In this document: positions 9,655 through 21,880 of the stretch, piece after piece
How positions within the stretch are numbered: position 1 is the first letter of the stretch
Layout of the letters: every line of letters starts with the position of its first letter
DNA from: Malachius bipustulatus
Lineage: Eukaryota; Arthropoda; Insecta; Coleoptera; Melyridae
Direction of reading: 5' to 3'
DNA length: 64,000 nt
Assembly (NCBI GenBank): GCA_910589415.1
Contig: OU342633.1
Span: 8,842,858-8,906,857, forward strand
The notes under the pieces: generated by a model
Databases searched by the model: none
Told to the model about the DNA's origin: nothing
The model's input: the letters and a program-made list of their open reading frames with translations, nothing else
Made by a program: the position numbers and the translations under genes

Positions 9655-11561
9655 CTTCGAATGTCTCAGTCCATCTACTTCATTCCAATAGGAGATATGT
9701 TTTTTCTTCAGGAGGTCTTTTATTTCCCTTCTGACTTCGCTGTAGGCTATACAGCAAGTTGGTTCTGGCCCAATTAAGGGTAATTTGGATCCCTTTTTTG
9801 CAAGCAGATCCGCTTTTTTGTTACCTTTGTTGTTCTGGGGTCCTTATTTTGTCCACCTCAGGTTTATTTTGTTGTTTTTCTCTGCTAGCCTTGCTAGAGA
9901 CTTAATACAGCTCTTCACTGTATTTGATTGTATCGTCACTGAGTCCAGTGCTCTTAGAGCTGCCTGGCTATCAGTAACGATTTCAATGTTCATATTTTCA
10001 AATGAACCGGCTATCATATGTTCCACGCAAGCGTGGATTACTAAGATTTCTGTCTGTAGCACTGATGCTAGTCCGCCTAGGTTTATACTAAATGTATTTC
10101 CCTCGTCTCTCCCAGCAATTCCTGCTCCAGCGCTAATCTTTGTCTTGGATCCATCCGTGTACTAGGTGCAGTGGTTGTTTTTTGTTTTGATTTCATATTC
10201 TTTTGTTCCCTTTGCTGGTATTACTACCTGATAAGGTTTACAAAAGTTTATGCTCTTACTCGTAGTGGCGGGAGCCCTAGGAGCATCTCCATGGCCGCTG
10301 TTGGTGTTGTTCTCATCGCTCCTGTTATGTCAGTGTAACTTATTTATTTTTGTAATGTGCTCCTTTTTTCTGGATTTATGCCGCCATAATAAGGAGCCAT
10401 TTATGTAATCGTGGGTACTATAACTTTATTGTACATCCAGTGTGCCATTTCTGGTTTCAGCCCCCAGCACGTTCTACCTATCATTCCTCTACTGGCCCAT
10501 ATAAGACTCTGGTAACCTTTTTGGTTGTTCTTTCTAAGTGTGCTCCGAAGTTAAGTTTGTTATCCAGGGTAATGCCCAGATACTTAACCTCCGTGCTTAA
10601 TGGGATTTCATGTCCTCCAAGTCTTAGTCTCTTCAGATTTTGAAGATTTCTTCTTTTCGTGAAGGCAATTATTGTAGTCTTGTCAGGATTAACTGACAGT
10701 CCTTCTGCTAGGCACCATTTTTCTACTACTCTAAGAGCTTGTTGCATGAGATTTGAAATAATCTCTGCATGCTTGCCCGTTGTTAGAATAGTGATGTCAT
10801 CTGCGTATCCTTGCGCCTGAATTCCCTTTCTTTCCAGTTCCCAGAGTAGGCTGTCGACAACCAGGCTCCACAGCAGAGGTGATAGCACTCCCCCCTGCGT
10901 GGGCTTCCTTTATCGGCCATCACCTTCCTACTAGTGTTTCCTAGGAACTGGAGATTTGTCTGTTTCTATAATTGAGGAGTCTATCCAATCCGTAATGGCC
11001 CCGTGAACTCCCCGATTTTCCACAGGTCTCTTTATGGAGATAAAAGAGGTGTTGTCGAAACCTCCCTCTATATCTAGAAAGGTCCCCAGTGCAATTTCTT
11101 TATTGTCTAGTGCCCACTCTATTTTGTTTGTTAGAGTGTGAAGGCTTACTTCACATGACATCCCAGGTTGATATATGCATATTGGTGTCGATCCAGTGGT
11201 GTTGATTCCAGCGCCTCGTCCCTTATTGCCTATCAACCAGTTTCTCCATCGTCTTTAACATGAAGGACGCTAGGCTATTTGGTCTAAAGGATTTTGCCTG
11301 GGCGTGGGTTTCTCGCCCTGGTTTTGCTATAAATACCACTCTTACCTTTCTCCACGCCAGTGGTATATAACTCGGGGCTAAGCTTGCCCTGAACAGTTTA
11401 CACAGTGGTACGGTCAGTATTTCCCTTCCCTTCTGTAGCATTATTGGAATTATCCCATCTGGACCGGCTGACTTGTATGGTGCAAAGGAGTCTAGCACCC
11501 ATTCAAGTTTGTTATGTGGTCTATTACCCTTTTTACTAGTTTCCAGTTTTCCCTGAATTCC
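9655..11561 (-). pseudogene. Non-LTR reverse transcriptase and RNase H region
   Basis: Central part of the split non-LTR element, read from 11561 down. RT blocks: SAGPDGIIPIML and LAWRKVRVVFIAKPG (11520-11300), then FLDIEGGFDNTSF where active elements usually have F.DI..AFD, then PLLWSLVVDSLL and the catalytic GYADDITIL (10800). RNase H follows with EIVTDSQAALRAL (near 9960). Stops and frame changes separate these blocks, so it cannot make protein. The order RT then RNase H then Cys motif suits the I/R1/LOA side of the Jockey superfamily; clade not resolved. Confidence 0.8.
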
Positions 11562-12171
11562 CTTTAGTCCAGTCATTATATACATTTGGAAATGCAAATG
11601 AACCGAGAAAGCCAAATTTTGGATATTACGTGGGGGTGGGGGGGGGGGGGCTAGAAAAGCTTAACTTCAAATTGTCGACCAAAAATACCTTGTGCATTTT
11701 CCGCCATCTTGAAAAAAGGGTTAAATTCAGTTTTTTCATCATAACTCGGTTCTCCGTTGAGATACGAAAATTTTTATTCAATACTTTTTTGTTGCTTTTC
11801 TTACAATCTACAATTAAGGTCCTTTACATTTTTTTACGTATCGTTCATCGTTATCGAGATATCGATCGAAAAAACCATAAATTTGGGTAGTGAATTTTGT
11901 TTTTTGCTATTTTCTTTTTTCTCGTGAAAGATATCGAAAAAATGTCTAATATCAAACTTGTAGAGCGTATTTAGGCCTACAACTTCATTTTCTTATTTTT
12001 TATTTTAGACAAAAATTACGACCTCTAGCGCGCCGCGAAGTCGGTAAGACTGTGCACATTTGATTTTTAGCCGCTCGCACGGTTGTATCCACACGTCAAA
12101 ATGAATGAAAGGTTGTTCAGGGAATTATTGCAATACAAAATAAAACAAAATAAATTAATAAACCAGCTAAA

Positions 12172-14040
12172 TTATAAATCAAACACATGAGATTTATTGA
12201 TCAAATAATTTTTGTGTAGTAAAAAATAATAATTAAAGGTGGTAATTTTTTTCAACATTTTTTGTCGTTTTGATGGTCCTGGCTGTAAAAGTTCCTCCTC
12301 GGCAGACTCTTCGAGTCGTGAAGACTCTTGAATCGCAGGAAATGATGCTGTGACGGTTGAAACATCAAAATCATCATCATCGTCGTGATCGTCGTTGAAT
12401 AAAATGTCGACTCTGGCGATGTTGTTGCATATTTGTCCACTACAGTGCAGGGAAATAACGGAGCAACTAATCCCTGGTTTCCTGTACTCACAAGCAGCCC
12501 CACACTTTCCTTTACATTTGCAAAAAATGAGTTTTAAAAGTTCAGGTGGAGCGGGTTCGGCTGTGGTGCTAATTGGTTCAAGCCCGTAATTAGTCTGTCG
12601 CCAACCCCATTCCTGAGGATCTTTGAAAAATCCGAGCCACGTTTGTACTTGTAGATATGTCCGGAAAACGTGTTGGCAGACTGCGCTGTCCGTTGGTGGG
12701 AGATTATCGAACTTATTTGTCGTCATTGATTTTGTGAAGCGGTGGAACCGCAAAATTTTAATCGATGTCTCCTCTTTATCACCGCCATACAGAGCGATAA
12801 GGAATAGCTTTCCAGCGCAAACTAGCATCTTCGGATCGACGTTTTCTTGCTTAAATAATTCTACCGATGACCGTAAGTTCGGGTTTTTCTCGAGGGTGTT
12901 GATGAATTTCGACTTTCCAATATTATAAAAAGACGATGTGATGTCGCAACCGCTGAAAACATGAATGAAAAGAATGTTCTCAAGACAGACTTATTATGCT
13001 TGAAACTATTCGGAGAGTACAGTTTTGCCGGTGTTTTTCCTTTAGCTGGTTTGCGAAAAAATATATTTTTTTTGTCCTGTGCAAGTCCGGTAATTAAAAC
13101 CAAAAGATCGATATCTTCGCCGACGATTTCCACAGAGTCATAAATCGATGCTTCTTTAATTGCTGTGGTTACAATGAGAGTATCAGCGTCCTCAAAAGCC
13201 TGCTCTACTTTTATTCCGATTTTTGTAAAATAACGGCGAAGCATTTGTATTAAGTTGTTTTTATTTTGGTCCCTTGCAAGAAACTTCTCCTGGCTAACTT
13301 TCGGAGCAGTAGTTTCATCGAACGTGAACTCTGGTGATTGGTTCTTCCTAGAACGTCTAACCCTTTCCGAAGTTTTAGTTCCTGCGAGTCTCATGTCAGT
13401 CGGATAACCGTCGAATACAATTGTCACGTTTTCTCCAAAGTGTTTTTGCACGTATGCGACATATTTCTTGCAGATGAGGTCAAACGTCTCGATTCGACCC
13501 CAAACAACTTTGTGCAGAAGGAAACCACCGTCGATTATGTGATGGTGTCTGTCACCAGGTTGTAAGTTTTCTGTCAAAGGTTCGAAGGCATTGTATAATA
13601 ACGACTTTGTTCCTTTTCGCATTCCTTTTTCGGTGAACAAAGACAATGGGAACGGAGCGAGTTCGTATGCCAGAAATTTTTTCAGGTCAGTTTCGGAATT
13701 CTTCGCTATGCACATTCTCTGGAAAAGTAACAATGGATCGATCGGAACTGGTGACTTGTCGATTATAATGCTGGTACTTACTGCCGATAAAGAGAGCACT
13801 TTATATCCTTCCTTCTGAATGATAAGGACCCGAAATCCTCTCCTATGATTTTAGTCATCATGTCGCGACCAATTTCGTATGCACGATGACAATAATTAAT
13901 GTTCTCGTTTGCAATAGTTCCTGTGCCAATAGACATCAATTCTTTCTTCTCTGGAAAAGGATTGTGACCTGCGAGCCATATGTCCAATTTCTCAACGTTA
14001 CAATTATCTCGGGAAATCCGCGAGGGTCTCATGTCACCGT
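12172..14040 (-). pseudogene. XPG/PIN-like nuclease with Cys-rich C-terminus, frameshifted
   Basis: The most complete copy of the cargo gene, about 600 codons in three frames. Order from the N-terminus: MRPSRISRDNCNVEKL and NPFPEKKELMSIGTG (14032-13900), VPIDPLLLFQRM and ELAPFPLSLF, then IDGGFLLHKVVWG and VTIVFDGYPTDM (13530-13400), EDADTLIVTTAI (13190), EIVGEDIDLLVLI (13110), GCD.TSSF (12940), ALYGG (12790), and a cysteine-rich block CKCKGKCGAACEYRK continuing to C..C..C (12530-12420), then an acidic tail. The Asp-rich GED.DLL and SGCD.TS motifs resemble XPG/FEN-like PIN nucleases. Frameshifts near 13790 and 12850 inactivate it. Known to me only as an uncharacterised arthropod protein; nuclease function is inferred. 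Confidence 0.65.
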
Positions 14041-14484
14041 GCTGTTCGGTTATACAGCAAGATACTCCGGAAAAATTTTCAATTTGTTCACAAATCTATT
14101 GAAGCTGAACCATGCCTAAAGTCCACGATGCGATTGTGCTGTCCTCCGTCCCTGCTCAGTCAGTCCTCCTATTGTTTTCAAGGATCGCATAAGAGTCTGT
14201 TTTGTTAGAACTGTTAGGTTATTATTATTTATTAATATTAATTAACCTAAAGTACTGAATGCACATGCACCTTACAGGTTTAGATAAGAATGGCGAATTT
14301 CAAAAAAGTACTAGATTCTCATCAGTACGTACTAGATCACTAGATTTAGTAAAAAAGTACTAGATCTTGTACCATTGATAGAAAAAAATAGAAAAAAAAA
14401 TTGTAGGCCTGAATACGCTCTACAAGTTTGATATTAGACATTTTTTCGATATCTTTCACGAAAAAAAAGAAAATAGCAAAAAAC

Positions 14485-17400
14485 CATATATCTATTACTC
14501 CTATATCGCCAGCCTCCTATCCTAGCCTGTAAGTGGAAAGTGTGCCGAGAGACAGAGATGCTAGATATGAACTGCGCATGTGCGAATATTATTTACATAA
14601 TGTGATAATAGTATAGCTGATGCCAGATCTAACGAAAATTCTGAGATCTTATGATTTGGAATGAAATTCTCGATTTTGTAGATTCAATTAAGCAGATTCA
14701 ATTAAACACAATTATGCAAATAATTCACTACCTACACAAAAGTTTTATTTGCATTTTTGAAGCGTCAGACAAGTAATATTAGGTTAAATCTCAATTTAAA
14801 TGTATTTTGAATCTAGTTTGAATTATTACCTTTAAAAATAAAATTTAAGTTTGTTTTACTATCTTTCTCAATTTTTCATGCTATAGGAAAAAAGTAATGA
14901 CTTAGATTGATAGATTCAGGAAATGCATTAGTTAGTGGCCCATCCAGCTTATGATGCTCATTTTCTTCCCTTGTGATATACCTAATATATTTTTGGAATT
15001 GGAAATTTTTAAGACTTTGCATCCCTGGATAAAGGAAAAGGAAATGGATAAAAAAGAGATCAAGTATTAGGTAATTGATTTTATTTTTTGAACAATATTG
15101 AACACTGTTTCTCATAATCACTTATTTTAATTGCAATAATATTAGTAAGTAAAATAGATTCACATTATTTAGAAATTTTAAATTCTAAAATACATTCTTG
15201 CATGTGTTCAAGCATTTACGTAACTTATTTTAATTAATAATAACAATATTAATTTATTTATAATCTACAGGTGAACCCTTCAAGGTTTACATATATATTT
15301 TTGTATGATACCTAGATTGGTGTAGGTATACCTACCTAATAATAACTGAGGGATATATAAACAGTCCCACTTTATGGAAAGTAGTGTTGTTAGATTGTCC
15401 AACTTAACAACTCCGTAATCATTCAGTTATTTCAATAAATTTTCTAATAAAAGCAGTTTAATCATGTGGCATAGATCATAAAAAACATAACACGGCTCTT
15501 TCGTAACAGGGTTTGTAAAACACGGCTTGAAATTTGAATCATTGTAATTGAAATTGGCCCCCAAGTGTGTACACATACTAATGTTTGTGGCCGCTCCATC
15601 AAAAGTTAATGAATAAACTTTGCAACCGCAGTCGTGCAGTTGTTGTAAAGCAGACACTAATAAATTTGAACGTTCTTCTTTGTTTAATGACTTGATGAGA
15701 AAATATCTAATTGGAATTTTCCAATTTTCATTCAAAGAAACTGCCATAAGAACGAGCGCATTTCTGGCTTTTACAATGTTGTCTGAATCTTGGTCTCCAT
15801 TATTGTCGTTAGTACCCACATCGACTTTTCCGTGGAATGTATCTTTGTCATAGATCACCTGTTCCCGAATAGACATTTCATCTTGAACCAAATTTACCAT
15901 TACAGGTTTTCCTGTAAGGTGACCGCGCAAGCCGCAAAGTAATTGCATCGAAAGCCTCTTTTGTAAACCCAGGTTCTCCATCAACAACTCTGTACCACTC
16001 TCTCAATGTTGAAATACCCGGTAGCAGATTATCCCACTTATTCCTGACATATCAATACGCCTTTGGTGAATAAAAATGCAAGGTCAGGGCAAAACTCCTT
16101 AATTCCGGGGAATACTTTCCTCTACTTTTCAGTCTCCTTGTAAAAATTTCTCGCATTGTGTCCGTCATTCCACTCTACAACAAGAAATAAAAACATTAGT
16201 GTACGTTCCAAATGATTTTTGACTCCAAATGGTACCTATTAATGTTTCATAAACTACCGCGAAAGAGCACGTTTTCAATTATTGTATTTTTTTCACTTTC
16301 AAATTTATACTGATGTTCAAATCAAAAATTTTGTTCTATACAAATTGTAGTGTTAGATTTTTCAATGTTTGATATTCACAAGGATTTACTGAAATTTTGA
16401 AGTTTCAAAAACGACCCTTTCGATTTCAAGGGGGGCAAAAAATTAAAATATGCAATTCTTGCATATTTCAATTTGAATTATTTTACTTACAAAAGTAATA
16501 AACTTTCTAATATAAAAATATCAGTAGGTATCAATTATTGTGCACTGCAACTAACAAACCCATGGGAGTACAAGTTGTGCAAATTTACAAATTTCAGGTA
16601 GGCAGAAATACGACCTCCTCCTATTTTTTTTTATAAGAATGCTTCAAGGAAATTCACCAAAATCGTATTTTCTGCATCTTCAGAGATCATTCCTTTTTTC
16701 TGATAGCTGACAATAGACCTTCCAAGGAAGTTACACGTTTCTGGAGACGTCGTTTTGTGGTCTGTAAGGTCTTTATTTTTGCAGTTTTCTTCGATCTTCT
16801 TCTTTCACAAACCTTATGATTCGTGACGCACTGCGAGGGCTTGCCACATCCGTTGTCCTTACCTCCGAAATGTATCGGGAATGAAAATATCGTTTCGCCG
16901 CAGAAGTTTCAAATACCGTACAGGCTGTAATTAAAATTTACTCATAATTTTTAATTGAGCTCTAAATATAATGAATTTTTAGATTTCATTTCTATTCAAT
17001 ACTCAAATTTATTACCTTTTTCTGCTACTACTGTTGTATCCAATGTCCTTTTCGGAGTGCTGCAGCCGTCATGTGTCACAACAACTTTTTCAGCGGTTTC
17101 CGATAATTTCGCAGATATCAAGTCCAATGATTGCTCAATATGTGGATGAGGAGTAGGGCCTTCTGTAATATGTAGTTTGAAGCCACTTAATAAAAATTAT
17201 AAAACATAGCGCTTACAGTCTATTTTTTATAACTTTATATTCACACTACGGTACATCTAAACAGTGTTAGTTATTTCAAGTGAACAAAAATTGTCGATAA
17301 TTACTGCTATCGAAAAAAGGTTCTTGCCATCACTATTTTTTTGCTCTTGTTGCTGCAAAGCACCTTTTGGATTTTTAACATTGATGGATGGAACTGCTCC

Positions 17401-18101
17401 CAGTTTGAGATGTGTTAACACATAATCTGTGATCTTATAATATTATTCTTCAAAATGAGATGAGCAAATTCGCATTCCTATGACACCATCATGTTTATCC
17501 TTTAGGTCACATGCAGCAAGCCATTGATCGTAGGTTTGCGGGTATGTCTCACGATCTGGAAACCTAAAAAAGTTTTCCTTATAATATTGCCATCAAGCGA
17601 ACCTTCGCGAAATTGTTTAGTTGACGATTCAGACTATTATTTCAAAATGATGTAGATACAAGATATAATATTATGATGAAAATGACTAGTGCTTACCTGT
17701 GCAATGAGATTTTTTTCACCTTGTCGGGGGAGCATTTGCATAAACAGCATTTAAACCCATTTTTTAGCTATTTTTCTTGACTTTACTTCAAAATATTTGA
17801 AGTAATTATTATTATTCACGAATCTGTATCACTGACATATCGAACAATAGGTGGAATCCGAATCATAATGAATGTTCACGTTCATATGACTTGCACAATA
17901 TGGAACCAGCGCGCGGCCCCAGTCAGCTGTAACCAATTATTTACTCCCGAGGCGTCCGGTGCGCCCTCTATGGTCGCGGCAGCAAACCACGATTACATAA
18001 GTAAAATCCAAGACTGTGCAACAGAGAGACGATCGTCTGCACTCTACTGTCGGAGACAAGCCTCTCTCTCAAGCTGGCTATATAGGAGTAATACATATAT
18101 G
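14485..18101 (-). mobile_element. P-element-superfamily transposon nested in the XPG-type element
   Basis: The left end begins CATATATCTATTACTCC; the right end read inversely begins CATATATGTATTACTCC. The terminal repeats match over 29 bp with two mismatches. The 8-bp target duplication CAAAAAAC is exact at 14477-14484 and 18102-18109. TIRs of about 30 bp, 8-bp duplications and a THAP-type transposase are diagnostic of P elements. It lies inside the right TIR of the XPG-type element. The transposase C-terminus is missing, so the copy is internally deleted. Confidence 0.9.
15370..17760 (-). pseudogene. P-type (THAP9-like) transposase, broken
   Basis: Domains in order on the minus strand: a C2CH THAP DNA-binding domain (KCCLCKCSPDKVKKISLH in the exon ending at 17697, intron, then W..ACDL and RICSSHFEE from 17563), with a stop after HFEE; a coiled coil (TTKRRLQKRVTSLEGLLS, near 16720); FALTLHFYSPKAY and EWYRVVDGEPGFTKEAF (16090-15950, frameshifted); then the RNase H-like core QDEMSIREQVIYD, ALVLMAVSLNENWKIPIRYFL, LTFDGAATN and DLCHMIKLL (15900-15440). 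No convincing start codon remains before the THAP exon. The GTP-binding and C-terminal catalytic parts of P transposases are not found in 14516-15370. Confidence 0.8.
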
Positions 18102-18386
18102 CAAAAAACAAAATTTACTACCCAAATTTATGTTTTTTTTTTTTATCGATATCTCGATAACGATGAACGATACGTAAAAAATGTAATCTCAACGGAGAAC
18201 CGAGTTATGATGAAAAAACTGAATTTAACCCTTTTTTCAAGATGGCGGAAAATGCACAAGGTAATTTTGGTCGACAATTTGAAGTTAAGCTTTTCTAGGC
18301 CCCCACCACGTAATATCCAAAATTTGGCTTTCTCGGTTCATTTGCATTTCTAACCCGTTATTTCCGACGTAATGACTGGACTACTT

Positions 18387-18725
18387 ATGTGTGGTACATT
18401 TAGGTGTGTATTGTGCGTATGTTCTTCAGGGATGTGTTTACTACCCGGGAAGTGTGTTTCTAGAAGAAGATCTAGAGTCTCCTCCTCGGTACTTGTATAC
18501 ACTCCCTGTGAATTTTTCAGTGAACCCAGTTTTTTCTGATTGTCCCTCTGCAACATTCTCTGAAGTCGGGCACATTCTGGAGTTCTTTCGATCTCCTCAC
18601 AGTTCCTTTTCCAGAAATCTTCCTTAGCCTTTTTTATGGCTGCCATGTAGTTCCGGCGTGGTGGCTCTGTTGTTGTTTGGATGGAAGCTCTCTCGATTGA
18701 GTTTCAGGCACTGTCAGTATGACAA
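18387..18725 (-). pseudogene. Non-LTR ORF2, segment between endonuclease and RT
   Basis: Minus-strand piece MAAIKKAKEDFWKRNCEEIE..P..ARLQ and TEEETLDLLLETHFPGS, the linker before the RT domain in Jockey-group ORF2. It continues across the XPG-type insertion to 11561. Nothing of the endonuclease is recognised above 18725. Confidence 0.7.
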
Positions 18726-20290
18726 ATGTTAGGGCGATGGAGGAATACTCCGACCCCATTTAATAGGCTAGTAATTGTACTTTATGTGCTTTATACTCAT
18801 ACGACATGCATTCATTGCTTTATTTATTATATAGATATATTTTATAATCCCGCCTTTTTTATTATTTGCTTGTTTAATTTTGTCAAGGTTAAAGGTTATT
18901 TTAGTAGTGTACTATTCTTAAAATTTCAGTTCAATTCCTTTAAAAATGGGTTCATAAATGTTTGTAGAAATTTAGCAATTTTTTTCTTTTACTACTCACA
19001 ATATCTGTGAAATTAAGAAAATGTTACTTTCCCTATAGTGACGAGTATTTAATTTGTTAGCTAATAAAATTAAAACCCCGTTTTCAACTTAACTAGAATT
19101 TGCTTTAGAATTATGCATTTCATCCCATCAGCGTAGAGGTAATATTCAATCAGAGGAGAGTAATATTATTCACCCTGTATAATTGAAAGTTATCAATATT
19201 CTCCCACTTCCGAGGTGCCTCATAGTCATAAAAATACGGACTATCAATTTCCAGCTCAAAAACGGTAGGTTGCCGTAAAAAAAATGCCCAAAATGGTAAG
19301 GGAAAAACGGTAAAGGGGCACAAATTTAAATTGAGGCTAAAAGATGCAAAATAACAAATAATAGTTGATATGTCCGATCTTTATTTTCAAAAATATTTTT
19401 TCTCTGAATTATAGATTTTTTTCCATAAGTTGTATACATACTGTATTATGTGAAATTATTTGAGTTAGGCTACCTTACAATCTAGACATATTAGGAAAAA
19501 AATGGGGGCTTAGAGGAAAGGTTTGCTATAGTTGAAATTCTCTCGCCCTCCATGTTGTTTGGATCGCTAACACGAATTTTAAAACCGGTTCATAACATTC
19601 AAAAATGTTATTTTTTTTAATTAATAAAGAACATAAATTATTCTAGTCTATTGAAATCTGTGAATTATATCTGACACAGGACTCGTGCATCTCATTAAAC
19701 TCTCAGAAAAGTTTAAATACAAGTCAGTTCCAGAACAAAAATATTGTAATTTTCGTTTATTTTTGTTAGTTTGAACATTCTGTCTAACAAAACTTGTAGT
19801 AGATTCATTAATATGAATTGAAATTCTGAAAAAAACTAAAAGTTTTTATTTTCTTCTCGATTCAGTTTAATGGTGCCAAGTAATTTTTTTACCGCAATTG
19901 TAGCATCTTTAATTTAGTTTTAGAAAATGATACTAAACTTTGAAGAAAGTGCCTACAGGATGAACTTTTTGGCAAAACCAATAGAGACCTGAAAAATTAG
20001 TACCGCCCTGCAGTTTTCGAATCGGTGAAAGATGCGAGGTATTAAGTATCATTAGCAGAGCATATCTACCAAATTTCCATAAATTCTATCAATTCGTTTA
20101 AAAGATACTGCTCATCAAAAATTTTGGCAAAATGCATGAATCAGCCTGTAATCAGCGACTAAAAAAACATAGTGGGTGAGAAAATTAAAACTACAGTAAA
20201 ACTTTCCGCTTAAAATTCTAATATGCCTAGAAGTGCTTTTGTCGTTTCTAATTAATTTAAAATTTAACTAAATATACTAGGCACATTGAT
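18726..20290. other. AT-rich intergenic stretch
   Basis: No gene or complete element recognised. ATTCACCCTGTATAATTG near 19170 resembles one end of the TA-flanked CAGGGTG family; no partner end was found nearby. Confidence 0.4.
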
Positions 20291-20370
20291 AGTAGTTAGT
20301 AGTATGATGGGAAGGGGTTGTACACCCCAAGCGACTAGGCCACCAGGGGTCCATTTCGCTTTTCCTACTA
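20291..20370 (-). repeat. 3'-end fragment of a non-LTR element
   Basis: Read on the minus strand it contains GGTGGCCTAGTCGCTTGG and ends CATACTACTA, matching the 3' end of the truncated copy at 51237-51658. Only the terminal 80 bp or so is present. Confidence 0.55.
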
Positions 20371-20457
20371 GGTACCTAGATATTAATCATTCTTTGTCTG
20401 AATATTGTTTATAAAAATGTTTCTTGAAAATTAGAAATTATTCTAAATTATATCTAG

Positions 20458-21773
20458 TTAGAGTTTTATTTCACCTTTCAAATACAATTGAATATCTTCT
20501 AAAGTTCTTCCTTTAGTCTCTGGAATAAACATGTAAATTAGAACAATACCAATTACACAACACACTGTAAACGTATAAAAAGGTACATGCATACCGTATT
20601 TGTCTGAAGTAAATTGAAAAAATTTTGTCATCAAACTGGCGATGACACTAAAATTTATATCGGCTATACATAAAGCAAACGCTTTAACATTCGTTGGAAA
20701 CACTTCACCCATAATCAAGAGCGGAATTGTTTGCAAACCTATACTGAATATAATTATATAGAAAATCATTGAAACCAAAGGCAAAAAATTAAATTCAGAT
20801 GTGTCTATGTTGGTTTTGTGTTTAATGTAGAGGTAAGTTCCATTCATACACAACGTAATGGCCGTACCACTTGCGGAAATTAGTAGAAGAGGTCGTCTGC
20901 CAGATCTGTCAACAACTAGCGAAGATAATATTGACATCAATAATTGAATCGTAAAAAATATAATTGCAGCGTGTCCTGGATCTATAAACTCTTTAGTTTC
21001 CTGAAAAATTGTTTGACAGTAAATCGTAATCGGTATGGTTCCGGTAAGCTGTTGAAATGTTCTTAAACTCAATGCTATAAGAACAGCTTTCAAGTTGCTC
21101 TTCACTCTGAATAAATCAATGAATTTTCCTGTGTTTGCACTTTGTTGTTTCACAGCAGTCGCCAATCTGTGGAGTTCACTTTCAACATCTTCAAGACCTT
21201 TGAACCGTTGAAGGCTTTTTCTTGCTTCGTCGGGTCTATTCCTCATTAAAAGGTAATACGGACTTTTTGGCATCCATGAGAACGTTAATAACAAAATTAC
21301 AGGAATAACTGAAGCTGTAAATGCTGTAGTTGGAATAGTTAACTGTGATCCAATTATGTTGATCAGAAGCAGTCCAAAAACAATTGAAACAGGACACATT
21401 GATCCTAGAAGTCCTCTTATATCTGGGTCTGCGATTTCTCCTAGATACATGGGAACAGCTGTAAATGAGAGCCCATCAGCCAATCCAGCCAAGAATCTTG
21501 CAACGTAAAGTAGAGCCGAAGAAGTAGCACAGCCGATCATAATCCACGCGAAGAAGAAGGGTAATGCGGAAAAAAGAACCAGACGTTTCCTGCCAAGCCG
21601 GTCGATGATCACTCCTGTCATTGCAGCGCCGAGGATAGCACCCACCAAAGGCATCACGGCGAGTGTTGAACCTTCCTCGGGGGTTATTTGGAAAGTGTAA
21701 TTACCGCTCTTTAGAACTGGGAGAGATGGGGAGGGCCAACCATAATGCATTTCACTTGATATTATGCCCAAGG
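20458..21773 (-). CDS. Facilitated sugar (trehalose-like) transporter, terminal exon
   Basis: Major facilitator superfamily, sugar porter family; moves trehalose or hexose across the plasma membrane. 438 codons end in TAA at 20458-20460. Signatures from the N-terminus: GIISSEMHYGWPSPSLP, DRLGRKRLVLF (loop 2-3), RFLAGLADGLSF and EIADPDIRGLLGS, MPKSPYYLLMRNRPDEA before the central loop, LRTFQQLTGTIPITIY, DRSGRRPLLLIS, and the closing PETKGRTLEDIQ. Hydrophobic segments fit 12 helices, minus the start of helix 1. A splice acceptor (TTTTCAG on the minus strand) lies just upstream of 21773, so an upstream exon should supply roughly 25-40 N-terminal residues; it was not found. Resembles insect Tret1-like proteins; substrate not determinable. 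Confidence 0.9.
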
Positions 21774-21880
21774 TACCTGAAAAAATATTTCAGTGTAGGT
21801 ACATTCATTATTTAAATGAATTATATTATTATTCTTGTATTGGTTTTTAGGTTCTCTCAGGCTTACTTTTGTAATTATTA

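Larger units (their letters stand above)
11565..18383 (-). mobile_element. XPG-type TIR element, copy 2, with nested P element
   Basis: Begins TAGTCCAGTCATTATATAC and ends with the inverse of TAGTCCAGTCATTACGTCG; the 3-bp duplication CTT is at 11562-11564 and 18384-18386. Inverted repeats run inward about 450 bp. On the right the repeat is continuous only if 14485-18101 (the P element) and one 8-bp duplication are removed: 14395-14484 matches the inner, and 18102-18383 the outer, part of the left repeat. The parental element was therefore about 3.2 kb and carried one gene (12172-14040). It is inserted in the non-LTR ORF2. Confidence 0.85.
6864..18725 (-). mobile_element. Non-LTR retrotransposon (Jockey/I group) split by nested insertions
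   Basis: Four minus-strand coding pieces, in reading order 18725-18387, 11561-9655, 9108-8907 and 6997-6864, belong to one ORF2-like protein. Between them sit an XPG-type TIR element (11565-18383), a solo LTR (9109-9650) and a second XPG-type element (7001-8903). Removing each insert plus one target duplication brings the pieces together in sensible order; across the 7001-8903 insert the reading frame is uninterrupted to the TAA at 6864-6866. The host element is older than its inserts and carries its own frameshifts. The endonuclease domain is not seen; 18725 is where resemblance ends. Confidence 0.8.

Noticed and set aside
11565..18383. A single transposon combining a P-type transposase and an XPG-like nuclease
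   Set aside because: The exact 8-bp duplication and separate TIRs at 14485 and 18101 show that the P element is a later insertion.
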